Part shown: in pieces, positions 50,957-59,378 of the stretch
Layout: each line of letters begins with the position of its first letter
Numbering within the stretch: the stretch's first letter is position 1
Assembly: GCF_001612725.1 (NCBI RefSeq)
Contig: NZ_BDAZ01000034.1
Coordinates: 113,271-177,270 of the forward strand
Source of the DNA: Nocardia anaemiae NBRC 100462
Lineage (GTDB): Bacteria; Actinomycetota; Actinomycetes; Mycobacteriales; Mycobacteriaceae
DNA length: 64,000 nt
Direction: 5' to 3'
Notes under the pieces: model-generated
Told to the model about the DNA's origin: nothing
The model's database searches: none
The model's input: the letters and a program-made list of their open reading frames with translations, nothing else
Position numbers and translations under genes: made by a program

Positions 50957-52579
50957 ATGAGCTCGAAGGCGGCCCACCATGCCGATGCCGCGGACGAGCG
51001 CTACCGCGCCGCGGCCTTCGTGAAACGGTCGATCAATAAGGTCTTTCCGACGCACTGGGCCTTCCTGCTCGGCGAGATCGCCTTGTACAGCTTCATCATT
51101 CTGCTGATCTCGGGCATCTACCTGACGCTGTACTTCGATCCGTCGATGACCGAAGTGGTCTACGACGGTGCGTATCAACCGCTGCGCGGTGTGCACATGT
51201 CGGCGGCATATGCCAGTTCCCTGGACATTTCGTTCGAGGTGCGCGGCGGCCTGTTCGTCCGGCAGGTACACCATTGGGCCGCACTGATGTTCCTGGCCGC
51301 GATCATCGTGCACTGCCTGCGGATCTTCTTCACCGGCGCGTTCCGCAAACCGCGCGAAGCGAACTGGGTGATCGGCTCGACGCTGTTGGTACTGGCCATG
51401 TTCGAGGGCTACTTCGGCTACAGCCTGCCCGATGACCTGCTGTCGGGCACCGGCCTGCGTTCACCGCTCGGCGGTATCACGATGAGCATCCCGATCGTCG
51501 GAACCTGGATCCACTTCGCCCTGTTCGGTGGCGAGTTTCCGGGCGATGTACTGATTCCGCGCCTGTTCATCACCCATGTGCTGCTGTTCCCCGGCATCAT
51601 GCTCGCGCTGATCGCCGCACATATCGCACTGGTCTGGTATCAGAAGCACACGCAATTCCCGGGGCCTGGTCGCACCGAGCGCAATGTCATCGGTGCGCGC
51701 ATCGTTCCGGTCTTCGCCGCGGATCAGGGTGCGTTCTTCATGTTCACCCTCGCCACGGTGGCGATCATGGGCGGTGTCTTCCAGATCAATCCGATCTGGG
51801 AACTCGGGCCATACAACCCGGCGCAGGTGTCGGCCGGTTCACAGCCGGACTTCTACATGATGTGGACCGACGGCCTGGCCCGGCTCATGCCGCCGTGGGA
51901 GATATACCTCGGCAACTACACCATTCCGGCGGCGTTCTGGGTTGCTCTGGTGATGGGTCTGGTGATCGTGATCCTGCCCGCCTATCCCTGGATCGAGAAG
52001 CGACTCACCAAGGATTACGCGGCGCACAACCTATTGCAGCGGCCGCGAGATGTGCCGGTGCGCAGCGGAATCGGCGCGATGGCGATCACCTTCTATCTGG
52101 TGCTGACACTCAGCTGCGTCAATGACATCATCGCGTTGAAGTTCGACATCTCGCTCAATGCCACCACCTGGATGGGCCGCATCGGTCTGTTGATCGCGCC
52201 GCCGATCGCATACTTCATCACCTACCGGTTCTGCATCGGTCTGCAGCGCAGTGACCGGGCGGTGCTGGAGCACGGTATCGAAACCGGCATAATCAAGCGA
52301 CTGCCGCACGGTGAGTACGTCGAGGTGCACCAGGCGCTCGGACCGGTCGACGAGCACGGCCATCCGATGCCACTGGCATACCAGGGCGCGGCGATCCCGA
52401 AGAAGATGAACAAACTCGGTTCGGCGGGCAAACCGGGAACCGGCAGCTTCCTGCGGCCCGATCCCGCGGCGGAATCCGAGCGCTACTTCGAGATCGAGCA
52501 CGCCGAGGAACGCAAACAGCTCGCCGTGCTGCAGAAATACCAGGACCGCATCTCCGACGGCGAAAGGCACACCCCATGA
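50957..52579 (+). CDS. qcrB: Second cytochrome bc1 cytochrome b subunit (stand-alone paralogue)
   Basis: This is a full 540-residue QcrB, the same length as the copy at 31654 and similar along the whole chain. All haem histidines (VHHWAAL, IIVHCLRIFF, THVLLFPG, AAHIALVWYQKH) and the quinol loop LMPPWEIYLG are intact. No qcrC or qcrA is next to it; its only partner is a small DUF2007-like gene coupled by ATGA. It could assemble into an alternative bc1 complex. At DNA level the two copies have drifted at many third positions, so the duplication is not recent. Confidence 0.95.
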   Translation: MSSKAAHHADAADERYRAAAFVKRSINKVFPTHWAFLLGEIALYSFIILLISGIYLTLYFDPSMTEVVYDGAYQPLRGVHMSAAYASSLDISFEVRGGLFVRQVHHWAALMFLAAIIVHCLRIFFTGAFRKPREANWVIGSTLLVLAMFEGYFGYSLPDDLLSGTGLRSPLGGITMSIPIVGTWIHFALFGGEFPGDVLIPRLFITHVLLFPGIMLALIAAHIALVWYQKHTQFPGPGRTERNVIGARIVPVFAADQGAFFMFTLATVAIMGGVFQINPIWELGPYNPAQVSAGSQPDFYMMWTDGLARLMPPWEIYLGNYTIPAAFWVALVMGLVIVILPAYPWIEKRLTKDYAAHNLLQRPRDVPVRSGIGAMAITFYLVLTLSCVNDIIALKFDISLNATTWMGRIGLLIAPPIAYFITYRFCIGLQRSDRAVLEHGIETGIIKRLPHGEYVEVHQALGPVDEHGHPMPLAYQGAAIPKKMNKLGSAGKPGTGSFLRPDPAAESERYFEIEHAEERKQLAVLQKYQDRISDGERHTP

Positions 52580-52803
52580 TGTGGCTCACGCGCTCGCATG
52601 AGCCGGTTGCCGAGGACTACGGCCTGCTCGTCGCGGCCGCGACGGTGGCCACCGAAACCACCGCCCGTGTGGTCCGCAACCTGTTGCGCGAGAACGGGAT
52701 CCGCGCCACCATCGGCTCGGCCCATCACGCCCGCCACCGCGTGCTCGTCTTCCCGGAAGATGCCGTCCGCGCGTTCGAAATCCTCTGCGACAACACCATC
52801 TGA
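52576..52803 (+). CDS. Small DUF2007-like protein
   Basis: The 75-residue protein (DYGLLVAAATVATETTARVVRNLLRENGIRATIG, then HRVLVFPEDAVRAFEIL) looks like the DUF2007 putative signal-transducing fold. It overlaps the second qcrB by ATGA, so it is made with it and may tune or help assemble the paralogous cytochrome b. Confidence 0.72.
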   Translation: MMWLTRSHEPVAEDYGLLVAAATVATETTARVVRNLLRENGIRATIGSAHHARHRVLVFPEDAVRAFEILCDNTI

Positions 52804-52815
52804 AGGCGCGCATCA

Positions 52816-52848
52816 GAAGACCCCGAGCCATCCCGGTTCGGGGTCTTC
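52816..52848 (+). terminator. Hairpin terminator after the qcrB2 unit
   Basis: An 11-bp stem (52816-52826 with 52838-52848) encloses an 11-nt loop, 12 bp after the stop of the small gene. Confidence 0.75.
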
Positions 52849-52931
52849 GGTCATCCGGCGACCGGCCACGAAATGATCACCGAAGTGGAATGCTGTCAGG
52901 GAGACAGTTCCGAGCGGTATGGGAGCGGATC

Positions 52932-53396
52932 ATGAGTTTTCAGAAGATTCCGGCGGGGACCCGGGGTTCCCGACCGCCCTCACCCAATCCGGTATTCCGT
53001 TTCCTCATCCGGGCGATGGAGCGATATCACCGATTCCGCCACGACCGATTCATGGGGATGGACCTGGTGTATCTGACCACCGTCGGCGCGAAGAGCGGTG
53101 CCGAACGCCGGGTGACGGTGAGCCGGTTCCCGGCCGATGACGGCGGCTGGCTGGTCGTGGCATCCATGGGCGGCGCGATCCAGCATCCGGGCTGGTATCA
53201 CAATATCGCCGCGCATCCGGACCAAGTGTGGGCCGAGGTGGGTGGCACGAAATACCACGTCACGGCCGAACAGCTGGACGGCGAACGACGTGAGCGGGCC
53301 TGGCAGCAGATCACCGCCGTGCAACCGCGCTATCTCGGCTACCAGAAGAAGACCGACCGGCTCATCCCGATCATCGAACTCCGACCGCGCGGCTGA
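52932..53396 (+). CDS. Deazaflavin-dependent nitroreductase/quinone reductase (Ddn-type)
   Basis: The 154-residue protein has the split-barrel F420-binding signature LVYLTTVGAKSGAERRV, then VVASMGGAIQHPGWYHNIAAHPDQVWAE and AVQPRYLGYQKKT. These are the blocks of the M. tuberculosis Ddn family, which uses reduced F420 to reduce quinones and nitro compounds, often at the membrane. The start ATG 52932 has GGGAG six bases upstream. Confidence 0.88.
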   Translation: MSFQKIPAGTRGSRPPSPNPVFRFLIRAMERYHRFRHDRFMGMDLVYLTTVGAKSGAERRVTVSRFPADDGGWLVVASMGGAIQHPGWYHNIAAHPDQVWAEVGGTKYHVTAEQLDGERRERAWQQITAVQPRYLGYQKKTDRLIPIIELRPRG

Positions 53397-53462
53397 TACC
53401 TGTTGGCCGAGCCGACGATGGGAGTTCACATGGCGTTGGGCCCCCTGCGCCAAGGTGGGCCA

Positions 53463-55022
53463 ATGACTGGTTCGGACTTCGGCGTCTCCCGGCGCACCCT
53501 GCTGCGCGCCTCCGCCCTCGGTCTCGTCGCGGTCCCCGCACTGGCCGCCTGCTCGAAGGACGGGCCCGCACTGGTGCGTGCGCGCCCGAATCTCACCCAC
53601 GGCGTCGCGGTGGGCGATCCGCGCACCGACGGCGCGCTGATCTGGGCGCGCTCCGATCAGCCCGCGAAGCTGATCGTGGAGACCGCCGCCACCGAATCCT
53701 TCACCGACGCTGAACGATTCACCGGACCACTGCTCACCCCGGATTCCGACGGCACCGGACGCGTGCGAGTCAACGGTCTGCCCGCGGGCCAGCAGGTGCA
53801 CTACCGGGTCACCCTCGAAGGCGAGGACGGGGCCACCTCCGAACCGATCACCGGCGTCTTCCGCACCGTGCCCAACGGCGCGTCCGATATCAAACTGCAG
53901 TGGTCCGGCGATGTGGTCGGCCAGGGCTATGGCATCAACCCCGAACTCGGCGGTATGAAGATCTTCTCCGCCATGGCCGCGCGCGACCCGCATCTGTTCA
54001 TCCACTCCGGCGATTCGATCTACGCCGATGTTCCCTTGCAGGAATCGGTGACGCTGCCCGACGGCCGGATCTGGCGCAATACCGTCTCCGAGGCGAAAAG
54101 CGCTGTCGCGCAGACGCTGGACCAGTTCCGCGGCAACTACGCCTACAACCTGACCGACCAGAACTACCGCCGCTTCAATTCCGCGGTCGCCCAGGTGGTC
54201 CAGTGGGACGACCACGAAACCGTCAACAACTGGTATCACGGCGGACTGGTCGCGGAGACCAAGGGCTACCGCGAGCGCAGCATGGACACGCTGGCGACAC
54301 GCTCTTGGCAGGCCTTCCACGAGTGGATGCCATTGGAGCCCAAGGAGGCCGTCGACGGCCGCCTCTACCGCAAGATCTCCTACGGCCCGCTGCTGGACAT
54401 CTTCGTGCTCGATATGCGGACCTATAAGGACACCAACGACATCGACAACGGACCCAGCGGTCGCATCTTCGGTCCGGAACAGACAAAGTGGCTCATCGAA
54501 GGTCTGCGCGATGCCAAGGCCACCTGGAAAATCATCGCCAACGACCTACCACTCGGCCTTGTCGTCAAGGACGGTGAACAAAAAGTGACCGCCTACGAGG
54601 GCCCCGCCAACGGCGACAACGGCGCCCCGTCCGGGCGGGAAACCGAAATCGCGCAAGTGCTCTCGGCGATCAAGGCGAACAAGGTCGGCGGCGTGGTCTG
54701 GCTGACCGCGGATGTGCACTACACCGCGGCTCACCACTACTCACCCGCGCGCGCCGCCTTCACCGACTTCGACGAGTTCTGGGAGTTCGTGTCCGGACCG
54801 CTGAATGCCGGTGCGTTCGGCCCGAATCCGCTCGACGGCACCTTCGGCCCGGAGGCGGTTTTCGTGCACGCGCCGCCGGTTCAGAACGCCGCGCCGCTGG
54901 ACGGCTTCCAACATTTCGGCGAGGTTCTGATCGACGGCAGGTCAAGAGAACTGACGGTCAATCTCTGCGATGCGACCGGATCCGTCCTGTTCAGCCAGCG
55001 GATCGCGCCGCCGGTCCGGTAG
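53463..55022 (+). CDS. phoD: Alkaline phosphatase D (PhoD), Tat-exported lipoprotein
   Basis: The 519-residue protein has a Tat signal (SRRTLLRAS) with lipobox LAAC, so it should be folded before export and then anchored by C30. A PhoD N-terminal domain follows with LTHGVAVGDPRTDGALIWARS. The metallophosphatase core has IHSGDSIYAD, QWDDHETVNNW and WLTADVHYT. It releases phosphate from phosphomonoesters or diesters outside the cell. The start ATG 53463 has AAGGTGG upstream. Confidence 0.9.
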   Translation: MTGSDFGVSRRTLLRASALGLVAVPALAACSKDGPALVRARPNLTHGVAVGDPRTDGALIWARSDQPAKLIVETAATESFTDAERFTGPLLTPDSDGTGRVRVNGLPAGQQVHYRVTLEGEDGATSEPITGVFRTVPNGASDIKLQWSGDVVGQGYGINPELGGMKIFSAMAARDPHLFIHSGDSIYADVPLQESVTLPDGRIWRNTVSEAKSAVAQTLDQFRGNYAYNLTDQNYRRFNSAVAQVVQWDDHETVNNWYHGGLVAETKGYRERSMDTLATRSWQAFHEWMPLEPKEAVDGRLYRKISYGPLLDIFVLDMRTYKDTNDIDNGPSGRIFGPEQTKWLIEGLRDAKATWKIIANDLPLGLVVKDGEQKVTAYEGPANGDNGAPSGRETEIAQVLSAIKANKVGGVVWLTADVHYTAAHHYSPARAAFTDFDEFWEFVSGPLNAGAFGPNPLDGTFGPEAVFVHAPPVQNAAPLDGFQHFGEVLIDGRSRELTVNLCDATGSVLFSQRIAPPVR

Positions 55023-55056
55023 TCGGCAAGATCGAACGAGCATCGGAGGCCGCGCT

Positions 55057-56352
55057 GTGGTTAGCTTTCGGTCCATGAGCACGCCGCACACTGTCGCCGC
55101 CGAAGAATATCTACCTCGTGACACCGCGGATGTCGTTCGTACGGTGCGGAATTCACGCGGTCGCGCGGAAAACCTCACGGTACGTGGCGGCGAACCGATC
55201 GATGATGGTCTGTCGTTACCCGATCCGCGCGCGGTGCTTTCGCTGCGCAAGATGAATGCGGTGCTCGATATCAACCTCGGCAGGCGCACCGTGCGCGTGC
55301 AGGCGGGGGCCAAACTCTCCGATATCGATCGGCGCCTCGGCGCGCACGGACTCGGTCTGCCGATCGTCGGCGACCACCGCGATATCACCGCGGGCGGTTT
55401 CGCCTCGGTCGGCGGTGTCAGCACGGCGTCGCACAAGTACGGCATGTTCATCGATCAGATCGTGGACCTGGAATACGTCGACCCGGACGGACGCATCGGC
55501 ACCTGCGGACGCAACCACCACACCGAGCGCTTCCACCGGATTCTCGGCGCGGGCGGGCGCGCGGGCATCATCACCGCGCTCACTCTGGATGCGGTCGATA
55601 TCGATAAGGACCACACCTGGCTCACCACCGATGCCGACCGCTTCCTCGACTTCGACTCCTTCGTCGAACACGCCTACGCCGAAATCGCTCGGCCGGGCAA
55701 TGTCGCACTGCAGGTCGGTCGTTGGGTCGATACCGCGCCGCTGAAGGTGTCGCGTCCGGTCGGCACCGGACACGTGCAGTTGGGGACCGTGCGGTTCGGT
55801 CAGTGGTCGAGCCTCTACCCCACCACGCCAACTCGCTCGCTGCGTGCGCGTCGTGAGGTCGGCACCAAGACCAGGAAATCGTTGGGCGTCATCGCCTCTG
55901 CCGCGGGCGGGCGCGCGGGCGCGCCGGTGCGCAATGCCGCGGCGGGCGCGCTCATGTTCGCCCCGAAGGTGCTGACACTGCGCGATGCGGAGTATCTGGC
56001 CGATACTGTCATCAGCTCCTCCGAACGCGGACCCGCCTACCGGGTCGCGATTTTCGCGCCGCTGTCGACCTACGCCTCAGTTTTCTACAGACTGCACGAT
56101 TTGTTTGCTGGACACCGAGAGCGGACCGGCTGCTTCACCGTCATCTCCGCGATGACCTACGGCGTGCGCTCGAAGTACCTGCGTGCCGAGGCGCAAGCGC
56201 GCGGACTCGCGGTCGAGGACCACGGACTGATCACCTTCACCTGCCGTTTGCGGCCCTCCGCGCTGCCCTCAGAACTGTTGCGCGACATCGTCACCGGAAT
56301 CGACGAGATCTGCACGTCCGAACACGCCCTGCGGTACGACTCCACGGATTAG
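55057..56352 (+). CDS. FAD-binding oxidoreductase (VAO/PCMH type)
   Basis: The 431-residue protein has a PCMH-type FAD domain: LTVRGGEPIDDGLSLP, VRVQAGAKLSDIDRRLGAHGLGLPIVGD, ITAGGFASVGGVSTASHKYGMFID and GAGGRAGIITALTLDAV. The substrate is unknown; sugar or aldonolactone oxidases and the DprE1-like group share this plan. The start GTG 55057 has GGAGG upstream. It lies 34 bp after phoD. Confidence 0.78.
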   Translation: MVSFRSMSTPHTVAAEEYLPRDTADVVRTVRNSRGRAENLTVRGGEPIDDGLSLPDPRAVLSLRKMNAVLDINLGRRTVRVQAGAKLSDIDRRLGAHGLGLPIVGDHRDITAGGFASVGGVSTASHKYGMFIDQIVDLEYVDPDGRIGTCGRNHHTERFHRILGAGGRAGIITALTLDAVDIDKDHTWLTTDADRFLDFDSFVEHAYAEIARPGNVALQVGRWVDTAPLKVSRPVGTGHVQLGTVRFGQWSSLYPTTPTRSLRARREVGTKTRKSLGVIASAAGGRAGAPVRNAAAGALMFAPKVLTLRDAEYLADTVISSSERGPAYRVAIFAPLSTYASVFYRLHDLFAGHRERTGCFTVISAMTYGVRSKYLRAEAQARGLAVEDHGLITFTCRLRPSALPSELLRDIVTGIDEICTSEHALRYDSTD

Positions 56353-56500
56353 ACTGTGTCGCGCCGCCTATAGTCGCCAGCAAATAGCTTCCCCCGCCAT
56401 CGGGCGGTTCGGCTATCTGTTGGCGACGGCGGTCGACTTCGACACTGTCGGCGGGGTGTCGATGCGTTGGTTCAGCCCATCTACGGTGAAGGTTGCTCTG

Positions 56501-57325
56501 ATGCTCGAATTCCGCACTGCCCCAGCGCGTTTGCCGGACCGCAAGCGTCAGCGGCCCGAATCCGTCGAGGGGCTACGGATTCTCGTGACGGACGCGTGTT
56601 CGGAGATCGGTCGCGCGACCGCCACGCGCCTTGCCGAGCAGGGCGCGCAATTGCTGCTGGTCGCGCGTCGCGGGGATCAACTCGTCACCACCTGCAATCA
56701 GATCGTCGATGCGGGCGGTGCGGCGAATTGGTTCCGCTGCGATATCTCCGCACTCGGTGATGTCGATCAGCTGGTCGAGTGGGTGCTCAGCGATTTCGGC
56801 CGGGTCGATGTGCTGATCAACAACGCGGGCCGCCCGCTGCGAAGACCTGTCTCGCAATCCCTGGACCGCTTCCGCGACTACCAGCGCATGATGGCGACCA
56901 ACTACTTCGGTCCGCTGCGCCTGACCCTCGGCCTGCTGCCCGCCATGCTGGAATCCGGCTCCGGCCATGTGATCAATGTCGGTCCGTGGAGCCTGAAGAC
57001 CGGCGCCACCCCGAATTTCGCCTCCTACGCCAGCTCCCAGGCCGCCTGGACCACCTTCGGTCAATGCGCGGACGCCGAACTCTCACCGCGCGGCATCCAG
57101 GTGACCGCCGTCCATTATCCGGCCGTGCAACCGGATACCGGCACCATCGCGCACTACGTCACCGAACCCGCACTGGAGCCGACCGACGCCGCCCGGCTGA
57201 TCGAAACGGCCATCCGCACCCGCCCCGCCCGCCTCGAACCCCGCTTCGCGCGCACCCTGCGCGGACTGGCCGGTGTCGCGCCGCGCTGCACCAACCGCAT
57301 CCTCTCCCGCCTCGCCTCGCTCTAG
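56501..57325 (+). CDS. Degenerate short-chain dehydrogenase/reductase
   Basis: The 274-residue protein has the SDR Rossmann fold with NNAG at 107-110, but two key features are altered. The nucleotide glycine motif reads TDACSEIG (30-37), and the catalytic Y-x3-K is Y176-A-S-S-Q180, with glutamine in place of lysine. It may bind a ligand without full activity. ATG 56501 has GAAGG upstream; ATG 56462 and TTG 56420 are in-frame alternatives. Confidence 0.78.
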   Translation: MLEFRTAPARLPDRKRQRPESVEGLRILVTDACSEIGRATATRLAEQGAQLLLVARRGDQLVTTCNQIVDAGGAANWFRCDISALGDVDQLVEWVLSDFGRVDVLINNAGRPLRRPVSQSLDRFRDYQRMMATNYFGPLRLTLGLLPAMLESGSGHVINVGPWSLKTGATPNFASYASSQAAWTTFGQCADAELSPRGIQVTAVHYPAVQPDTGTIAHYVTEPALEPTDAARLIETAIRTRPARLEPRFARTLRGLAGVAPRCTNRILSRLASL

Positions 57326-57353
57326 CCCGCGGACATCCGAGCCCAGCAACGCC

Positions 57354-57385
57354 GAAGCGCCCCACCGGATTCGGTGGGGCGCTTC
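57354..57385. terminator. Bidirectional terminator between the SDR gene and ctaF
   Basis: A perfect 14-bp stem (57354-57367 with 57372-57385) and 4-nt loop lie between the convergent stops at 57325 and 57403. Confidence 0.85.
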
Positions 57386-57402
57386 GCCAGACAGCTATCG
57401 GC

Positions 57403-57819
57403 TCAGTGCTTTTCGGGGCCGAGGTAGTACTCGAAGACCAGACCGGCGGCCGCACCGAGGATGCAGACCACACCGATGCCGATCAGCCAGAACTGGAAGA
57501 ACGCCAGGCCGAGGGCGGTGATGGAGCCCGCACCGGCCAGCGTGATGGGCCAGAAGCTACCGGGCGAGAAGAAGCCGAGATCGCCCGCGCCGTCCACGAT
57601 CTCGGCATCCTCGTAGTCCTCCGGACGCAGGTCGAGACGACGCGCGACGAAACGGAAGTAGGTGCCGATAATCAGCGACAGACCGGCGGTCAGCACCGTC
57701 GCGGTGGTGCCCGCCCACTCGACACCGGTCCGCGACTGGCCGGTGAAGTAGCCGTACACGACTGCCACGATGATGAAGAACACCGTGAGCAGTTCGAAAA
57801 TCCGCGCTTCGATCTTCAT
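57403..57819 (-). CDS. ctaF: Cytochrome c oxidase subunit IV (actinobacterial)
   Basis: The 138-residue protein has four membrane segments (IFELLTVFFIIVAVVYGYF, TATVLTAGLSLIIGTYF, FWPITLAGAGSITALGLAFF, WLIGIGVVCILGAAAGLVFEYY) and the soluble DLRPEDYEDAEIVDGAG between them, the plan of actinobacterial CtaF. It is a structural part of the aa3 oxidase. It lies 13 bp after ctaC and ends at a terminator. Confidence 0.94.
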   Translation of the reverse strand: MKIEARIFELLTVFFIIVAVVYGYFTGQSRTGVEWAGTTATVLTAGLSLIIGTYFRFVARRLDLRPEDYEDAEIVDGAGDLGFFSPGSFWPITLAGAGSITALGLAFFQFWLIGIGVVCILGAAAGLVFEYYLGPEKH

Positions 57820-57832
57820 TTCAGATCAGTCC

Positions 57833-58924
57833 TCACTTGCTCTCTACCGCGGACGCGCTCTTGGTGTCGCGCTTGGTGTTGAACGGCTGGGTGGAGGTCG
57901 CGACCGGGGATTCACCGATGGACTCGAGCGCCTCGGCGTTGGTCTTACCCGCCTTGCGCGCATCGATGTACTTGGTGAACTTCTCCGGCGATACCGCGCG
58001 GACCTCGAAGTTCATCATCGAGTGGAAGGTGCCGCACATCTCGGCGCAGCGGCCGACGAACGCGCCTTCCTTCTCGATCTTGGTGATCTGGAAGACATTA
58101 TCCGAGTGGTTTTCCTTCGGATTCGGCATCACATCGCGCTTGAACAGGAACTCCGGCACCCAGAAGGCGTGCACCACATCGGCGGCGGCCAGCTGGAATT
58201 CGATGTTCTTACCGGTCGGCAGCACGAGCACCGGGATCTCGGTGCTGGAGCCGACGGTCTCGACCTTGTCGTAGTGCAGGTAGGACAGGATGTCGTTCTC
58301 CGGCTTGCCGTGCACCGGGCCCGGCTGCGGGTGACCGTCCTTGGTCCGCTCCTTGTACTCCTCGAGCTGCTGCTGATTGGCGTCCTCGCGGGCCTTGTCG
58401 ATGCCGTCGAAGCGGTAGCCGTCCTTGAAGTCGACATTGCGGTAGCCGAACTTCCAGTTCCACTGGAAGGCGGTCACGTCGACGGTCACGTCCGGGTTGC
58501 CGACCTTCTCGTGCACGTAGTTCTGCACGACCACGGTGAAGTAGAAAAGCACCGCGATGATGACGAACGGCACGGCCGTGTAGGTCAGCTCCAGCGGCAC
58601 GTTGTAACCGGTCTGGCGCGGGAACTCCGGGGAGTCCTTCTTCTTGCGGTGGAAGGTGACGGTCCAGAAGGTCAGACCCCATACCAGCACGCCCATCGCC
58701 AATGCCGCGATGACCGACCAGGTCCACAGTTCCCGCATCCGGGTGGCCTGCGGCGTGATGCCCGAGGGCCAGCCGAATCGCAGCCATACATTGTCGATCG
58801 AGCAGCCCGAGACGAGCATCGCGGTGATCCCCAAGGACACCGCCAAGCCGACCCGTCGAAGGATGCGGCCCTGCCGACCCTTCACGGGTCGCGCCCCGAT
58901 CTCTTCGCTCGCCTTGTGCGCCAC
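57833..58924 (-). CDS. ctaC: Cytochrome c oxidase subunit II (CuA lipoprotein)
   Basis: The 363-residue protein has a signal ending in lipobox LVSGC (C41), two membrane helices and a periplasmic cupredoxin domain. The CuA site is HAFWVPEF plus CAEMCGTFHSMM. A long actinobacteria-specific insert lies between the strands (about residues 150-215). It takes electrons from QcrC in the supercomplex. The start is GTG 58924, since AGGAAGG is seven bases upstream; a GTG at 58930 is nearer and less likely. Confidence 0.94.
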   Translation of the reverse strand: MAHKASEEIGARPVKGRQGRILRRVGLAVSLGITAMLVSGCSIDNVWLRFGWPSGITPQATRMRELWTWSVIAALAMGVLVWGLTFWTVTFHRKKKDSPEFPRQTGYNVPLELTYTAVPFVIIAVLFYFTVVVQNYVHEKVGNPDVTVDVTAFQWNWKFGYRNVDFKDGYRFDGIDKAREDANQQQLEEYKERTKDGHPQPGPVHGKPENDILSYLHYDKVETVGSSTEIPVLVLPTGKNIEFQLAAADVVHAFWVPEFLFKRDVMPNPKENHSDNVFQITKIEKEGAFVGRCAEMCGTFHSMMNFEVRAVSPEKFTKYIDARKAGKTNAEALESIGESPVATSTQPFNTKRDTKSASAVESK

Positions 58925-59378
58925 GCTCACGCCTTCCTGGTCGCCACACATTCCGACAGTGCACCGCTCGGGTTGCGATCGCCCGGCGGTACGTCCTAAG
59001 CACGTTTCAGGGCATTCCGTCGGCCGCTTGCTTCGCGCGCGATCCAACTGAGAATGTCCTGAGTACTACGCAGCGTAGACCAAACCGGCGCCCCGTTTGA
59101 CGTCGGGTCGGATTCAACACTCCACCGATGCGGGGGTTGATCGGGTCACCCGGACATCGTCGCAGTACACGGGGTGCGACGCGACCGGATCGGGCAGGTG
59201 CGATGCAGGCGGACACAATATTTCGCAGCGCATCTGCCCGGTGGGCGCGACACATGAATCCGCCTCGTGCGGCATACTCGGACACGAGATTTCGTCCTGT
59301 GCGCCCAGCTATCGGGCGCAGCCACCCAATGAATCGGGCCAGCGCCCGTACCAAGTAGGAAACGAGGTTGCCGACGCC
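58925..59378. other. Gene-free divergent control region between ctaC and asnB
   Basis: The gap of about 450 bp holds promoters for both directions. A small inverted repeat CTACGC-A-GCGTAG (59066-59078) could be an operator. I see no gene, riboswitch or repeat in it. Confidence 0.5.
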
